Positions 1 through 10,798 of a DNA stretch of 64,000 nucleotides are shown in pieces. The notes beneath the pieces were generated by a model. The model did no database searches, was not told where the DNA came from, and was given only the letters and a program-made list of their open reading frames with translations. Positions within the stretch are counted from its first letter, which is position 1; every line of letters begins with the position of its first letter. The DNA is from Vibrio mimicus (GTDB lineage: Bacteria; Pseudomonadota; Gammaproteobacteria; Enterobacterales; Vibrionaceae): NCBI RefSeq assembly GCF_019048845.1, contig NZ_CP077426.1:1225501-1289500 (forward strand), given 5' to 3'. The position numbers and the translations under genes were made by a program.

Positions 1-40
1 AGTTCAGTTTTTGAACTGATGTGCGGTAAATTTAATCATA

Positions 41-75
41 TTGGCGCTGGCTCTTTGAGGCAGCGCCAATTTTTT
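41..75 (+). terminator. rho-independent terminator of the upstream operon
   Basis: A 9-bp perfect stem, TTGGCGCTG (41-49) with CAGCGCCAA (61-69), is followed by a T run. It ends transcription entering from the left, before the ybgC-tol operon. In V. cholerae and E. coli the preceding genes are ruvAB, but none of that coding sequence lies inside the window. Confidence 0.8.
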
Positions 76-108
76 ATCATTAGGTAAGAAAACTTTACAC
101 GCGCTTGT

Positions 109-124
109 ACTATCGTCTGATAGT
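109..124. promoter_or_regulatory. inverted repeat in the ybgC upstream region
   Basis: ACTATC-gtct-GATAGT forms a 6-bp inverted repeat about 50 bp before the ybgC start. TTTACA at 94-99 and TATAGT at 130-135 are loose promoter-like hexamers whose spacing does not fit each other. The operon promoter probably lies in 80-140, but I cannot fix it. Confidence 0.3.
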
Positions 125-174
125 TGCGCTATAGTAGCAGCCATTCCTCGGTATATGAGATTTTTATCAAAACC

Positions 175-582
175 ATGAACACTTTTCGTTGGCCAGTCAC
201 GGTGTATTACGAAGATACTGACGCTGGTGGAGTGGTTTATCACGCAAACTATCTAAAATTCTTTGAAAGAGCTCGTACTGAAATGCTCCGCGCTGTTGGT
301 GTTAATCAACAAGTTCTGTTGGAACAAGGTACGGGTTTTGTGGTCAGACACATGGAGACCGATTTTCTTAAAGGGGCTAGGTTAGATGACCACCTTGAAG
401 TAATCACCACCGTGTCCGAATTAAGAAAAGCTTCTTTAACTTTCTGTCAGGAACTCGTTAATCCTGAGGGAGTGTTGTTGTCTAAAGCAACGGTTAAGGT
501 AGCATGTATTGACAATGAGAATATGAGGCCCAAGGCGTTGCCTCAACTAATCAGTTTGGAGTTTAACTGCAGTGACTGCTGA
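175..582 (+). CDS. ybgC: YbgC acyl-CoA thioesterase, first gene of the tol-pal operon
   Basis: Hotdog-fold (4HBT) thioesterase of 135 aa that hydrolyses acyl-CoA and in E. coli is linked to acyl carrier protein and phospholipid synthesis at the inner membrane. The active-site stretch [13 protein letters not shown] sits at residues 14-26, with Asp16 as the expected catalytic residue. I chose the ATG at 175 because it gives the normal family start MNTFRWPV. The longer reading frame from 124 adds 17 residues unlike the family and runs into the promoter region. The stop overlaps the GTG start of tolQ, so the two are translationally coupled, as in E. coli. Confidence 0.93.
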   Translation: MNTFRWPVTVYYEDTDAGGVVYHANYLKFFERARTEMLRAVGVNQQVLLEQGTGFVVRHMETDFLKGARLDDHLEVITTVSELRKASLTFCQELVNPEGVLLSKATVKVACIDNENMRPKALPQLISLEFNCSDC

Positions 583-1255
583 TATTTCTTTTCTTGACCT
601 TTTTTTACAAGCTAGCTTTCTCGTAAAAATGGTAATGCTAACCCTCTTGGGTATGTCTGTTGCTTCCTGGGCAGCAATTATCAAACGTAGCAAAGTGATT
701 TCCGCAGCTGAGCGTGAAGCCGATACTTTTGAAGACCGTTTTTGGTCTGGGATTGATCTCGGAGCCCTATACCAAGATGTCAAAAAACGTAAAGATGACA
801 TCTATGGAATTGAGGAAATTTTTTATGCTGGCTTCACTGAATTTGCTCGCCTACGTAAAACTAACCCAAGTGCCCCAGACTTTGTAATGGAAGGTACAGG
901 GCGTGCGATGCGTGTAGCAGTAGCTCGTGAAGTGGACTCGCTTGAAACCAGTTTGCCATTTCTCGCAACAGTCGGGTCTATCAGCCCTTATATCGGTCTA
1001 TTTGGTACGGTATGGGGTATCATGCATTCTTTCATCGCTCTCGGCGAAGTCAAACAAGCAACGTTGGCGATGGTAGCACCGGGTATTGCAGAAGCATTGA
1101 TTGCAACGGCTATCGGTTTGTTTGCCGCGATTCCGGCTGTAATGGCCTACAACCGTTTGAGCAATAAGGTGAGTAAGCTTGAACACAATTACGCTACTTT
1201 TTCTGAAGAGTTCCATACAATTCTACATCGTCAAGCAATGGCTGGTCGGGAATAA
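572..1255 (+). CDS. tolQ: Tol-Pal system protein TolQ
   Basis: Inner-membrane protein of the MotA/TolQ/ExbB family, 227 aa against 230 in E. coli. With TolR it forms the proton channel that energises TolA for outer-membrane constriction at division. The first membrane segment is near residues 15-35. Two further segments, around residues 130-165 and 170-195, contain the conserved glycine-rich [13 protein letters not shown] stretch. The start is GTG at 572, overlapping the end of ybgC by 11 bases. tolR starts 3 bases after the stop. Confidence 0.96.
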   Translation: MTADISFLDLFLQASFLVKMVMLTLLGMSVASWAAIIKRSKVISAAEREADTFEDRFWSGIDLGALYQDVKKRKDDIYGIEEIFYAGFTEFARLRKTNPSAPDFVMEGTGRAMRVAVAREVDSLETSLPFLATVGSISPYIGLFGTVWGIMHSFIALGEVKQATLAMVAPGIAEALIATAIGLFAAIPAVMAYNRLSNKVSKLEHNYATFSEEFHTILHRQAMAGRE

Positions 1256-1258
1256 CTT

Positions 1259-1699
1259 ATGGCAGGGTATCAACCGAAAAAGCGTGAGATGACCGCCGAG
1301 ATTAACGTTGTGCCTTATATCGACGTTATGTTGGTGTTGCTCATCATCTTCATGGTGACATCGCCTTTTGTCACTCAAGGCGTGGACGTTGAATTGCCCA
1401 AAACGCATTCAGCAAAATCAGCCCAAGAAATGGCAGGTGAGAGTGATTCTAGCTTTATCATTGTTGAGATTGATAAAGAGGGTAACCTTGGTTTAAGCGT
1501 CAATGATGAAGAAGTTCAACGCGGCTTATCACTCGAAGATGTGATTGTTCGTGTAAAAGCAGAGCTGTCAATAAAACCTAATTCGCCAGTTGCGGTTGGT
1601 GGTGATGCTGCCACCCCTTACGCGGAGGTTGTGTTGGTATTGGACGAATTGAATCGAGCTGGTATTCCTAAAGTAGGGCTACTCACGGATCTTAAGTAA
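1259..1699 (+). CDS. tolR: Tol-Pal system protein TolR
   Basis: ExbD/TolR family protein, 146 aa. A short cytoplasmic start is followed by one membrane segment (about 17-37) that carries the conserved Asp22 in the motif PYIDVMLVLL. The rest is a periplasmic domain. In the family the Asp takes part in proton flow with TolQ. It sits tightly between tolQ and tolA and is co-transcribed with them. Confidence 0.96.
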   Translation: MAGYQPKKREMTAEINVVPYIDVMLVLLIIFMVTSPFVTQGVDVELPKTHSAKSAQEMAGESDSSFIIVEIDKEGNLGLSVNDEEVQRGLSLEDVIVRVKAELSIKPNSPVAVGGDAATPYAEVVLVLDELNRAGIPKVGLLTDLK

Positions 1700-1716
1700 T
1701 AGGCCGAACACTGAGC

Positions 1717-2787
1717 ATGAAAGAGAATAAGTCCAGAAAGAGTAATGATGCTAAATCGATAACTATTTCGCTGGCGTTGCATGGAACTTTAGTGGCTATT
1801 TTGCTTTGGGGCGCTGATTTTTCTATGTCTGATCCAGAACCAACAGGACAGATGATAGAGGCGGTTGTGATTGATCCTCAGCTTGTTCGTCAGCAAGCTC
1901 AACAAATTCGCAGCCAACGTGAAGAGGCAGCGAAGAAAGAACAAGAGCGGCTTGATAAATTGCGCCGTGAAAGTGAGCAACTCGAGAAAAATCGACAAGC
2001 GGAAGAAGAAAGAATCCGTGAGTTAAAAGAGCAACAAGCCAAAGAAGCGAAAGCGGCTCGTGAAGCTGAAAAGTTACGAGAGCAAAAAGAGCAAGAGCGT
2101 CTAGTTGCTGAGCAAAAAGCACGTGAAGAAAAAGATCGTGCAGCAAAAGCAGAAGCCGAACGTAAAGTGAAGGAAGATGCGGCTAAAAAAGCTGAACAAG
2201 AGCGTGTAGCTAAGGAAGCTGCGGCGGCTAAAGCAGAACAGCAGCGCATTGAGCGTGAAAAAGAAGCCAAGCTGGCCGAAGAAAAAGCCAAACGCGAAAA
2301 AGAAATTGCCGCGAAAGCAGAGCAAGATCGTTTAGCAAAAGAGAAGGCCGCAAAAGAAGCGGCTGATAAGGCCAAGAAAGAAAAAGAGAAAGCGGCTAAA
2401 GCAGAAGCTGATCGTAAAGCTCAAGAAGCCGCACTAAATGATATATTTGGCAGTTTAAGTGATGAGAATCAGCAGAATAATGCGGCACGACAACAGTTTG
2501 TAACCTCTGAAGTTGGCCGCTATGGCGCGATCTATACACAGTTAATACGACAAAACCTGCTAGTAGAAGACAGTTTTCGAGGAAAACAGTGTAAGGTAAA
2601 TCTGAAACTTATACCGACAGGGACTGGCGCTTTACTTGGTAGCTTAACAGTTCTGGATGGTGATAGTCGTTTGTGTGCAGCGACTAAACGTGCTGTAGCT
2701 CAGGTCAATAGTTTTCCATTACCCAAAGATCAACCTGACGTAGTGGAAAAATTGAAGAATATTAATTTAACAGTAGCACCTGAATAA
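1717..2787 (+). CDS. tolA: Tol-Pal system protein TolA
   Basis: Inner-membrane anchored protein of 356 aa that spans the periplasm and contacts TolB and Pal. One N-terminal membrane segment (about 15-35) is followed by a long helix rich in Lys, Ala and Glu (about 50-240) and a C-terminal globular domain (about 255-356) with two cysteines, the usual TolA domain III. In V. cholerae this domain is the receptor for the minor coat protein of phage CTX. Several long open frames on the opposite strand (for example 1899-2375) are by-products of the repetitive K/A/E codons. Confidence 0.95.
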   Translation: MKENKSRKSNDAKSITISLALHGTLVAILLWGADFSMSDPEPTGQMIEAVVIDPQLVRQQAQQIRSQREEAAKKEQERLDKLRRESEQLEKNRQAEEERIRELKEQQAKEAKAAREAEKLREQKEQERLVAEQKAREEKDRAAKAEAERKVKEDAAKKAEQERVAKEAAAAKAEQQRIEREKEAKLAEEKAKREKEIAAKAEQDRLAKEKAAKEAADKAKKEKEKAAKAEADRKAQEAALNDIFGSLSDENQQNNAARQQFVTSEVGRYGAIYTQLIRQNLLVEDSFRGKQCKVNLKLIPTGTGALLGSLTVLDGDSRLCAATKRAVAQVNSFPLPKDQPDVVEKLKNINLTVAPE

Positions 2788-2801
2788 GGAAGGGAAGGCT
2801 T

Positions 2802-4154
2802 GTGTTTAAGCGATTAATTTTTGTTTTGATGCTCATAGGCACTGGTTTTACCAATGTAGCGAATGCTGCATTAGAACTAGTGATCACTGACGGTATTGAT
2901 TCGGCACGTCCGATTGCTATTGTTCCTTTCAAATGGGAAGGCGCCACAAAATTACCTGAAGACGTTTCTGGGGTGATTGCTTCTGATTTACAGCGCAGTG
3001 GCAAATTTAGCCCTGTGCCGACAAGTAAAATGCCACAAACACCGTACAGTGAAGAGCAAATTGATTTTGGAAAATGGACATCACTCGGTGTTGATTCATT
3101 ATTGACTGGCACCATCACGCAAAATGCAGAAGGTAGTTATGTTATTAGCTATCAGTTAGTGGATATTGTGCGTGGTCAACTTACTCAAGGGCAGAGTAAA
3201 GCCTTGTCTCAAGATGGTCAGCTGGTGTTATCTAAAGATCATGTCCTTTTCAATAAAGTGGCGACAGTTCCTGCTTCACGCCTGCGCGAGTATGCACACC
3301 GTATCGCTGATCTCGTCTATGAAGAGCTTACTGGTGAACGCGGTGCATTTTTAACGCGTGTTGCTTACGTTGTTGTTAATGATAAGGACCCATATCCTTA
3401 CCAACTGAGAATTGCAGACTATGATGGCTACAATGAGCGTTTGGTTTTGCGCTCCAAACAACCACTCATGTCTCCCGCTTGGTCACCAGACGGCCAGACG
3501 CTTGCTTACGTCAGTTTTCAAAACGGGCAAGCCGAAATTTACATGATGAACATTTATTCTGGGCAGCGTGAAAAGCTGACATCATTCCCACGTCATAATG
3601 GTGCGCCTAGATTCTCACCAGATGGTAAAACGCTAGCGCTGGTTTTATCAAAAACTGGTAATTTACAGGTCTACACGATGGATCTGGCAACTCGTCGCTT
3701 AAAAGAAGTCACCAGTGGCCGATCAAACAACACCGAGCCTTTCTGGCATCCAGATGGTAAATCATTAATTTTCACCTCAGATCGAGGTGGTAAGCCACAG
3801 ATTTATCAAGTAAATTTAACCAGCGGTGAAACCAAACGTTTAACATGGCAAGGTAGCCAAAACTTAGGTGGTCAAATTACACCTGATGGTAAATTCTTGG
3901 TGATGGTGAATCGTAGTGATTCCGGCTTCAATCTCGCGAAGCAGGATTTAGAAACAGGGGCATTGCAGATTCTAACAAAAACCTTGTTAGATGAGTCCCC
4001 AAGTATTGCGCCGAATGGTGGTATGGTGATTTACAGCTCCATCTACAATAAGGCCAACGTTTTGTCGATGGTTTCCATTGATGGACGCTTTAAAGCAAGA
4101 CTACCGGCAACCAATGGGCGCGTACGTGCACCAGCATGGTCTCCGTTTTTATAA
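2802..4154 (+). CDS. tolB: Tol-Pal system protein TolB
   Basis: Periplasmic protein of 450 aa that binds Pal and TolA. A signal peptide ends near ANAALELVI (about residue 22). An N-terminal alpha/beta domain follows (about 25-165), then a six-bladed beta-propeller with repeated SPDGK/PDG turns from about residue 195 ([30 protein letters not shown]). The start is GTG at 2802 after an AGGAAGGGAAGG ribosome site. Confidence 0.96.
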   Translation: MFKRLIFVLMLIGTGFTNVANAALELVITDGIDSARPIAIVPFKWEGATKLPEDVSGVIASDLQRSGKFSPVPTSKMPQTPYSEEQIDFGKWTSLGVDSLLTGTITQNAEGSYVISYQLVDIVRGQLTQGQSKALSQDGQLVLSKDHVLFNKVATVPASRLREYAHRIADLVYEELTGERGAFLTRVAYVVVNDKDPYPYQLRIADYDGYNERLVLRSKQPLMSPAWSPDGQTLAYVSFQNGQAEIYMMNIYSGQREKLTSFPRHNGAPRFSPDGKTLALVLSKTGNLQVYTMDLATRRLKEVTSGRSNNTEPFWHPDGKSLIFTSDRGGKPQIYQVNLTSGETKRLTWQGSQNLGGQITPDGKFLVMVNRSDSGFNLAKQDLETGALQILTKTLLDESPSIAPNGGMVIYSSIYNKANVLSMVSIDGRFKARLPATNGRVRAPAWSPFL

Positions 4155-4185
4155 CAAGTAACTATTTAATAGAAAGGAATAAGAA

Positions 4186-4704
4186 ATGCAACTTAACAAA
4201 GTTCTTAAAGGGCTAATGATTGCGCTACCAGTTTTAGCAGTTACTGCTTGTAGTTCAAGCAATGACGCTGCAAACTCAGGTTCAGAAACTAACCAGTCTG
4301 CTGTTTCTACTGTTGATTCAAATGCTCTGAACGCACAAGGTCAACTGACTGAGCAAGAACTGAAAGAACAAGCTCTACGTGAAAACCAAACTATCTACTT
4401 CGCATTCGATAACGCAACTATCGCGAGCGACTACGAAGCAATGCTAGCGGCTCACGCTGCGTACCTAGTTAAAAACCCAAGCCTGAAAGTGACTATCGAA
4501 GGTCATGCTGATGAGCGTGGTACTCCAGAGTACAACATCGCTCTGGGTGAGCGTCGTGCTCAAGCAGTTGCTAAATACTTAGAAGCTCTGGGTGTTCAAG
4601 CTGATCAAGTTTCTATCGTTAGCTACGGCGAAGAGAAACCTCTAGTATTAGGTCAATCAGACGAAGCGTACGCGAAAAACCGTCGTGCAGTTCTGGTTTA
4701 CTAA
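4186..4704 (+). CDS. pal: peptidoglycan-associated lipoprotein Pal
   Basis: Outer-membrane lipoprotein of 172 aa. The signal peptide ends in the lipobox AVTAC, with the lipidated Cys at residue 22. A flexible Ser/Asn-rich linker leads to an OmpA-like domain with the peptidoglycan-binding stretch [20 protein letters not shown] (about 106-125). It works with TolB and TolA in the same operon to pull the outer membrane inward at division sites. Confidence 0.97.
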   Translation: MQLNKVLKGLMIALPVLAVTACSSSNDAANSGSETNQSAVSTVDSNALNAQGQLTEQELKEQALRENQTIYFAFDNATIASDYEAMLAAHAAYLVKNPSLKVTIEGHADERGTPEYNIALGERRAQAVAKYLEALGVQADQVSIVSYGEEKPLVLGQSDEAYAKNRRAVLVY

Positions 4705-4719
4705 TTGAGGTGATGCCTC

Positions 4720-5493
4720 ATGTTCAGTAACTTAAAGCACGTTGTGATGCTGATGTTACTGGCAAGTGCAGCGAGCTATGCGCTCGCTGCACCCGCTCCA
4801 GTATCTGATTTAAGTAGCAACGGATCCGGTGGTTCTGCGAGTGGATCGCGGAATTCTGAAATTGAACGTCTCGAACGTTTGCTTGAAAACCGTAATCTCA
4901 TGCAGTTGCAAATGCAAAAGCAACTTGATGATATGGCTCTAGAGGTCAATGAATTACGGGGTCAAATTGAAAAAAATAACTACGACATGCAACAGATGTT
5001 GCAGCGTCAACGTGAGTTGTTTGTAGAGCTTGATCGCTTGCGTGGTGAGATCAAGACACCTTCAACCGCAAGTCAAATCCCTGCGAGCAGCAATGATGAT
5101 GCTGCACAAGGTACATTTAGTAGCGATGCAAATGAGCAAGCTGCTTATCAAAATGCCGTGGACTTGATCCTCAAGAAACGCGATTACGCAGGCGCGATCG
5201 CTGCGTTTAAAAAGTTTCAGGCCGACTACCCTAATTCGACCTTCACTGCCAATTCACACTACTGGTTAGGTCAGCTCTATTTTGCAAAGAAAGAAGATAA
5301 AGATGCAGCGAAAAGCTTTATTGCTGTTGTTTCCCAGCAAGATTCTAATAAACGAGCGGATGCATTAGTCAAACTGGGTGATATAGCAAAGCGTAACAAT
5401 AACGCAGAGCAGGCGCGCAAATTTTATCAGCAAGCTATTGATGAATATCCAGACAGTGCTTCTGCCAAGATTGCAAAAGAAAGTCTGAAGTAA
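4720..5493 (+). CDS. cpoB: cell division coordinator CpoB (YbgF)
   Basis: Periplasmic protein of 257 aa, last gene of the tol-pal operon, which in E. coli links Tol function with peptidoglycan synthesis by PBP1B. A signal peptide ends at about ALAAPAP (residue 24). A Leu/Gln-rich coiled coil spans about 45-105, followed by a low-complexity linker. Three TPR-like repeats occupy about 140-257 (YQNAVDLILKKRDYAGAI, HYWLGQLYFAKKEDKDAA, LVKLGDIAKRNNNAEQA). It begins 15 bp after pal. Confidence 0.93.
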   Translation: MFSNLKHVVMLMLLASAASYALAAPAPVSDLSSNGSGGSASGSRNSEIERLERLLENRNLMQLQMQKQLDDMALEVNELRGQIEKNNYDMQQMLQRQRELFVELDRLRGEIKTPSTASQIPASSNDDAAQGTFSSDANEQAAYQNAVDLILKKRDYAGAIAAFKKFQADYPNSTFTANSHYWLGQLYFAKKEDKDAAKSFIAVVSQQDSNKRADALVKLGDIAKRNNNAEQARKFYQQAIDEYPDSASAKIAKESLK

Positions 5494-5497
5494 ATAC

Positions 5498-5523
5498 AAG
5501 AGCTGCTTATGCGGCTCTTTTTG
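5498..5523 (+). terminator. terminator of the tol-pal operon
   Basis: The stem AAGAGC (5498-5503) / GCTCTT (5514-5519), with an inner GC pair around a TTAT loop, is followed by TTTTTG. It lies 4 bp after the cpoB stop and closes the ybgC-cpoB unit. Confidence 0.8.
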
Positions 5524-5605
5524 TTTCAGGATGCTCTATTTTTGTTAGCTGACAAAAATGCATTCTTAGATACTTTTTGACATCGTTGTGTATGGGCTTT
5601 CAATT

Positions 5606-5633
5606 TTGCTTGCAGCTTTCTAGGGTGTACAAT
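5606..5633 (+). promoter_or_regulatory. candidate sigma-70 promoter of nadA
   Basis: TTGCTT (5606-5611), a 16-bp spacer and TACAAT (5628-5633) lie about 35 bp before the chosen nadA start at 5668. Their position after the tol-pal terminator fits a separate nadA transcript. This is a match by eye only. Confidence 0.45.
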
Positions 5634-5667
5634 GCGCCGTCTATGGAAGTTGTGCAGAGCAAGAGCA

Positions 5668-6729
5668 ATGAGCCACATACTCGATACTATAAATACCGTT
5701 TACCCCTTTCCCCCTAAGCCCATTCCTCTTACGAATGAGGAAAAACAAGCTTATATCGCTGAGATAAAACAACTGCTAGTTAAAAAAGATGCAGTGTTGA
5801 TTGCTCATTATTATACGGATCCTGAAATCCAAGCACTTGCCGAAGCCACTGGCGGTTTTGTTGGTGATTCTCTGGAAATGGCCAAGTTTGGCAATCGTCA
5901 TTCAGCACAAACTTTGATTATTGCTGGTGTCCGTTTCATGGGGGAGTCGGCCAAAATTCTTACCCCTGAAAAGCGCATTTTGATGCCAACATTAGAAGCT
6001 GAATGCTCATTAGATCTAGGCTGTCCTGCCGATAAGTTCACCGAATTTTGTGATGCGCATCCTGACCATACTGTGGTTGTGTATGCTAACACCTCTGCTG
6101 CGGTCAAAGCGCGTGCGGATTGGGTGGTGACATCGAGTATTGCTTTGGAAATTGTGGAGCACCTTGATGCTGAAGGAAAACCGATTATTTGGGGCCCTGA
6201 CCGTCATTTAGGTTCTTATATTGCCAACAAAACTGGCGCTGAGATGTTGTTATGGCAAGGTGAGTGCGTTGTGCATGATGAGTTTTCTGCTGATGCATTG
6301 CGTAAGATGAAGGCACTTTATCCTGATGCTGCGATTCTCGTACATCCAGAATCACCATCGAGTGTGGTTGAGTTAGCCGATGCTGTGGGTTCTACAAGCC
6401 AGTTGATTAAAGCAGCGAAAGCTTTACCACAGAAGAAGATGATTGTGGCTACGGATAAAGGCATCTTCTTTAAAATGCAGCAAATGGTGCCAGATAAAGA
6501 GCTGATTGAAGCGCCTACGGCAGGTGCTGGAGCCACATGTCGCAGTTGTGCTCATTGCCCTTGGATGGCGATGAATGGTTTGAAAGCGATTGCTAAAGCA
6601 TTGCGTGATGATAGTAAAGAGCACGAAATTTTTGTTGATGAAGCGCTTCGAGTTAAGTCTTTGATACCTCTTAACCGCATGTTAGATTTTGCCGAGCAAC
6701 TGAATATGAAAGTTAAAGGCAATGCATAA
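5668..6729 (+). CDS. nadA: quinolinate synthase A
   Basis: Cytosolic 4Fe-4S enzyme of NAD synthesis that condenses iminoaspartate with dihydroxyacetone phosphate to quinolinate; 353 aa against 347 in E. coli. Expected cluster ligands are visible in [11 protein letters not shown] (about 113-123) and [10 protein letters not shown] (about 291-300). The ATG at 5668 gives the family start [15 protein letters not shown]. An upstream in-frame ATG at 5632 overlaps the likely -10 box and adds 12 atypical residues. The gene stands alone between two terminators. Confidence 0.95.
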   Translation: MSHILDTINTVYPFPPKPIPLTNEEKQAYIAEIKQLLVKKDAVLIAHYYTDPEIQALAEATGGFVGDSLEMAKFGNRHSAQTLIIAGVRFMGESAKILTPEKRILMPTLEAECSLDLGCPADKFTEFCDAHPDHTVVVYANTSAAVKARADWVVTSSIALEIVEHLDAEGKPIIWGPDRHLGSYIANKTGAEMLLWQGECVVHDEFSADALRKMKALYPDAAILVHPESPSSVVELADAVGSTSQLIKAAKALPQKKMIVATDKGIFFKMQQMVPDKELIEAPTAGAGATCRSCAHCPWMAMNGLKAIAKALRDDSKEHEIFVDEALRVKSLIPLNRMLDFAEQLNMKVKGNA

Positions 6730-6734
6730 TTACG

Positions 6735-6762
6735 AATGCCCATCATTTGATGGGCATTTTTC
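6735..6762 (+). terminator. nadA terminator
   Basis: The 11-bp stem AATGCCCATCA (6735-6745) / TGATGGGCATT (6748-6758) has a 2-base loop and is followed by TTTTCT. The A-rich left side is weak as a terminator for the convergent gene at 6794-7366. Confidence 0.8.
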
Positions 6763-6793
6763 TGTCAATCGATTGCTTGCAGCTTCTGTTAAC

Positions 6794-7366
6794 TTATTGA
6801 GCTTCAGCTAAGTTGACTCCGCGTTGTGTTATGCCGCATAACATAACCGGAATGGCATTATAGATTTCAGCAAATTGCTCCAATCTTGTGAAACCTTGAT
6901 CGTAAAGCGTTGCGATCGATGTTTCAGGATCGTAGAGCATGCTTAAAGAAAGTAGCACTCCGCCAAGCAGAGTATTATCTGAGCTATTCTCGGGCATCAG
7001 AACTTCCCAGTCATCACGTGCCAACTGCCAGCCTTGGAGCATCCCTTCACAGAAATCACGAACGTTTTGGTTCACGATCTCTGCTTCATCTAATAAATAT
7101 CCAGTTGGCCATTGCCAATCACCTTCAAGCAGTTGTGGCCTTGTTTCATTCCACAGAGAAATGATTTGCTGGAGGTAGTTTTCTAATTGTTCTGGATTGG
7201 AGAATGGGGCGACTTCTTCACCGCCCCATAAGAATGGCAGCCATTCTTCGGGAGGTAACACATTGGGACAACATGCCATTGCCGTAACAAAACCTACGGT
7301 TTTAGCTTGGTTGAGTAATTTATCTTCTAATTCCGGCAGCAGCAGGATGTCGTTTAAAGTTTGCAT
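6794..7366 (-). CDS. UPF0149 (YgfB/YecA-type) family protein
   Basis: 190-aa protein of the UPF0149 family. The typical core GFVTAMACCPNVLPPEEWLPFLWG is split over about residues 24-47, and a second family stretch, FCEGMLQGWQLARDDW, lies near 108-123. Family members are mostly helical cytosolic proteins of unclear biochemical role. I chose the ATG at 7366 (MQTLNDILLLPE) as the family-like start. An in-frame ATG at 7429 would add 21 residues and neither has a strong ribosome site. The gene converges on nadA. Confidence 0.8.
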   Translation of the reverse strand: MQTLNDILLLPELEDKLLNQAKTVGFVTAMACCPNVLPPEEWLPFLWGGEEVAPFSNPEQLENYLQQIISLWNETRPQLLEGDWQWPTGYLLDEAEIVNQNVRDFCEGMLQGWQLARDDWEVLMPENSSDNTLLGGVLLSLSMLYDPETSIATLYDQGFTRLEQFAEIYNAIPVMLCGITQRGVNLAEAQ

Positions 7367-7579
7367 GAAGTTCTGGGGCTCAATAAAAATCAGTGTGGCA
7401 ATTCTATCTGGAAAGAAGGGTAAGAGCATCCGCTTGTTAACTGAGTGAGAGACAAAGTCTCTTTTCGGAAAGTTAGAGTGTTAGATAGTGCGAAACTCGA
7501 TGCAAAATTGCTCATAAAACAGCGCTGGATGAAATTCTTTCGCTATAATTTTTGTAAACAAAAAGTAATTCAGTTGGTT

Positions 7580-9781
7580 ATGGCTATCCGTTCCTCGCTC
7601 AAAAAGAAAAGTATAATTGCGCTCACTATTTACTTAGCCTTTTTCCTCGCCATCGTGGGGACGCTAAGCTATTGGGGATTGGAAGTTCCTTTTCGAAAAG
7701 AGCTGAAAAACAATTTGTCACTTCGGGCAGAATTGTTGGCCACCCAAATCCGTGAACCATTGAATAATTCGATTGGGGTTTTGCAAAGCGTTACCAGTAT
7801 CGGTAAGAGTGCGTTGGATAAAGAAGAGCAGGAGCGAATGTTACGTTCGCTCTTTTCTGTTGTCGGAGGGGTAATAATCAGTGGCGGGCTATGGCCGAAT
7901 CCAGATTTAGCTCCCATGGTTCAGCAACGCTATGACAGTTTGTTTTTCAACAAAGCGGTGGATGGTCAGATCGATCAATTAATCTCTTGGAATAATCCTC
8001 AAGCAGGGGGGTATGATAAAGAGAGTTGGTATCTCGCTGCCGAAAATGAAAAGGAAGGGCTGTATTTTTGGTCACCAGTGTATATTGATGCTTATACACA
8101 GGTTGAGATGATTACTGTCTCCACACCTTATTACCGCAATGGTGTGTTTGCGGGTGTTGCAACAGTGGATTTATCGTTGGAAGGTTTGATTAAGTTCGTT
8201 GCTGAAACTGCGGAACAATACAATCTTGGGGTAAATCTTAAAGACGCCTTTGGTGTTGATATTGTTTCACATAATTTTCGTATCTATGAAAATGCATTAG
8301 TCAGTTATTACAACTTTGGTGAGTTTAACTGGCAGATTGAAGTGGTTAATGCCACTCACCATATTGATGAAATCATTTTCAATTTAATCATCAATATAGA
8401 GAAGCGCTTGATGCCAATCCTTTTATTGTGCGTCATGGTTGGCTATTTCTTGATTAATCATTATTGGATTCGTCCGATAGTGATGATTGCTAAAAAGGTC
8501 AATGAGTCGAGAGAGGGAGAAATCATTGATATACGTTACAAATCCCAAGATGAGATCCGTCATCTCATTGATACTTTTAATCAGAAAACCATTTATTTAG
8601 AGGCGGAGAAAGTAAAAGCGCAGGCCTCAACGAAGGCTAAAAGCGCATTTCTGGCAACGCTTTCCCACGAAATACGTACGCCGATGAATGGGGTTCTCGG
8701 CACCGCTCAGATATTACTCAAAGATGAACTCACCGCAAAACAGCGACAGCATCTCACCAGTCTCTATGAGTCGGGAGAGCACATGATGACTTTGCTCAAT
8801 GAGATATTAGATTATTCAAAAATTGAGCAAGGTAAGTTCGAGCTGGATTACAGTTCTTTTCCACTGCGATCCATCATTGGTAGTATCAAAAGTATTTACT
8901 CAAGCCTTTGTTTTGAAAAGGGGCTTAAATTTCATCTGAACTCTGAAATTACTGACTCTCGTTGGTACTATGGTGATAAAGCACGCTTGCGGCAGATCAT
9001 CTTCAATTTACTGAGCAATGCGGTGAAATTTACTGAAAGGGGTTTTGTTACTATTGGTTTGGCGGAAGAAGCAACCCAAGAAGGGCATTACTTAATCATT
9101 AAAGTCCAAGACAGTGGGATTGGTATTGCGAAAGAGGCTCTTGGTCGAATCTTTCAACCGTTTGAACAAGCTGAGTCGCACACAACACGCCGTTTTGGAG
9201 GCACTGGCTTAGGGCTTGCGATTGTCAAACAGATTGCTGCGTTGATGAATGGTACGGTTTCAGTACAGAGTGAGGTGGGGCGAGGAACCTGTTTTGAAGT
9301 CAGGGTTAAGCTGGCGATCACCGAACCTATCAAAGAAGAGTATAAGCCGATAAAAGCCAAAACGTATCCTGGTTTGCGAGCGTTGATCGTGGAAGATAAC
9401 CGTACGAACATTATGATTCTTGAAGCCTTCATGCGTAATAAAGGCTTTGAATGTCATAGTGTTACGGACGGTGAGCAGGCTATTTTAGCTCTACAGAAAC
9501 ATCAATATGATTTGGTATTGATGGATAATCATATGCCATTGAAAGACGGTATTCAGGCGACTCGGGAAATTCGCCAATTACCGTTCCCTCAATCCAATAT
9601 TCTTTTATTTGGTTGTACTGCTGATGTGTTCAAGGAAACTCGTGATCGAATGCTTTCAGCGGGAGCCGATGACATTATCGCGAAACCTATTGCTGAGCAT
9701 GAGTTGGATTTGGCTCTTGAACAGCATCATGAGCGCCTCTATCAATTCCATCCGGAATGCTTATCTGAACTGGCTGATTGA
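7580..9781 (+). CDS. hybrid sensor histidine kinase with response receiver domain
   Basis: Inner-membrane sensor of 733 aa. Membrane segment 1 is at about 17-37, a periplasmic Cache-like sensor domain spans about 40-270, membrane segment 2 lies near 275-295 and a HAMP-like linker follows. The HisKA domain carries the phospho-accepting His363 in [11 protein letters not shown], and the HATPase domain has N (NLLSNAVKF), G1 (DSGIGI) and G2 (GGTGLGLAI) boxes. The receiver domain has Asp649 in LVLMDNHMP. No Hpt domain or separate regulator is adjacent, so phosphate must pass to an Hpt protein elsewhere. The start at 7580 ([11 protein letters not shown]) gives a normal positively charged N-terminus; the open frame extends upstream to 7445. 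Confidence 0.88.
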   Translation: MAIRSSLKKKSIIALTIYLAFFLAIVGTLSYWGLEVPFRKELKNNLSLRAELLATQIREPLNNSIGVLQSVTSIGKSALDKEEQERMLRSLFSVVGGVIISGGLWPNPDLAPMVQQRYDSLFFNKAVDGQIDQLISWNNPQAGGYDKESWYLAAENEKEGLYFWSPVYIDAYTQVEMITVSTPYYRNGVFAGVATVDLSLEGLIKFVAETAEQYNLGVNLKDAFGVDIVSHNFRIYENALVSYYNFGEFNWQIEVVNATHHIDEIIFNLIINIEKRLMPILLLCVMVGYFLINHYWIRPIVMIAKKVNESREGEIIDIRYKSQDEIRHLIDTFNQKTIYLEAEKVKAQASTKAKSAFLATLSHEIRTPMNGVLGTAQILLKDELTAKQRQHLTSLYESGEHMMTLLNEILDYSKIEQGKFELDYSSFPLRSIIGSIKSIYSSLCFEKGLKFHLNSEITDSRWYYGDKARLRQIIFNLLSNAVKFTERGFVTIGLAEEATQEGHYLIIKVQDSGIGIAKEALGRIFQPFEQAESHTTRRFGGTGLGLAIVKQIAALMNGTVSVQSEVGRGTCFEVRVKLAITEPIKEEYKPIKAKTYPGLRALIVEDNRTNIMILEAFMRNKGFECHSVTDGEQAILALQKHQYDLVLMDNHMPLKDGIQATREIRQLPFPQSNILLFGCTADVFKETRDRMLSAGADDIIAKPIAEHELDLALEQHHERLYQFHPECLSELAD

Positions 9782-9799
9782 TAGCCAAAGAACCTTGCT

Positions 9800-9960
9800 T
9801 TAACAGACAACAGCGGTGAGCGTTATACCCCCATCTATTTTGGAGTTGCTGGTAGAGGCCGTGAGTTTATCTCCGTGAGCATAGACGGGCTTTGTGCCTG
9901 TGGGGGACGAACATAACCCATAACCAATACTACTTGTAGCTTCAAGTAAGAGATATATAG
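9800..9960 (+). other. non-coding stretch with RNA-like pairing, unassigned
   Basis: The 445 bp between the kinase and alaE (9782-10226) hold no credible gene. Within them CCCCCA (9828-9833) can pair with TGGGGG (9901-9906), enclosing a GC-rich hairpin, ACGGGC (9885-9890) with GCCTGT (9896-9901), and further short helices. This could be a small RNA or leader, but I recognise no known riboswitch or sRNA consensus. From 9960 to 10200 the sequence is AT-rich and probably contains the alaE promoter. Confidence 0.25.
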
Positions 9961-10226
9961 CGGTTTATTTCCCACGTTAATGTAATTAAATTACAAAAAA
10001 TAATCTTACCAACCGATATATTTACGATAAAAGCCGAAATCCAGTTTGAGATGCTAGTTTGTTTTCATTTTTTGGTTTTTTATTTACTTCCCTTGTTTAA
10101 AAACGAAGCCTAAAACTAAAAATTGTGTGATTTAATAGAGTCATAAACTGCTAATTTGGATTTATAGCAGCTCCATGTCTGGTTTTCGTGGCTAAATCGT
10201 AGTGATATATTTTATAGGGGATGTAA

Positions 10227-10679
10227 ATGAAAGCTCGTGGTCCATTCTGTATCCGTCACGCAGCGGCTGATACTTTTGCGATGGTTATATTCTGTTTTGT
10301 AACAGGCATGATTATTGAAATTTTTGTGTCTGGGATGACCTTTCAGCAATCACTCGCTTCCCGAACCCTTTCCATTCCCGTTAATATTGCGATTGCTTGG
10401 CCGTATGGTGTGTTTAGAGATTATGTTCTTCGCCAAGGGCGCAAAGTTTCCCCAACCGGTTGGATGAAGAATCTCTCCGATCTCGTGGCTTATGTTCTCT
10501 TTCAATCGCCGGTTTATGCCGCCATTCTCTTCACCGTAGGCGCTTCTACCGATCAAATCATTACTGCTGTGGCCACCAATGCATTGGTGTCGTGTGGAAT
10601 GGGTGTGTTGTACGGCTATTTCCTCGATATGTGCCGCCGTTGGTTTAAAGTTCCCGGCTATACAGTATCTGAGGGTTAA
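10227..10679 (+). CDS. alaE: L-alanine exporter AlaE
   Basis: 150-aa inner-membrane protein of the AlaE (YgaW) family, which exports L-alanine. Four membrane segments are visible, near 15-35, 42-62, 85-108 and 112-135. Family-like stretches include the start [19 protein letters not shown] and WPYGVFRDY (about 58-66). AGGGGA lies 9 bp before the ATG. The gene stands alone, with a long AT-rich upstream region. Confidence 0.9.
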   Translation: MKARGPFCIRHAAADTFAMVIFCFVTGMIIEIFVSGMTFQQSLASRTLSIPVNIAIAWPYGVFRDYVLRQGRKVSPTGWMKNLSDLVAYVLFQSPVYAAILFTVGASTDQIITAVATNALVSCGMGVLYGYFLDMCRRWFKVPGYTVSEG

Positions 10680-10798
10680 TACGGTTAAACATTTGCCCTG
10701 TTAACTGTCCCTCCATTTAATTTGGCCAATTTCAGTTATTACCCTAAATCGAGCAATCGAATCTTGGGAATAAGTAAAACTGGCCTTTTGGGCTAATG

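Noticed and set aside
1899..2375. 158-aa open frame opposite tolA, and others at 1823-2146 and 2101-2325
   Set aside because: These mirror the repetitive Lys/Ala/Glu codons of the tolA coiled coil, giving Ser/Phe/Leu-rich nonsense.
9800..9960. Glycine, c-di-GMP, molybdenum-cofactor or yybP-type riboswitch
   Set aside because: None of the conserved core sequences of these classes could be matched by eye.
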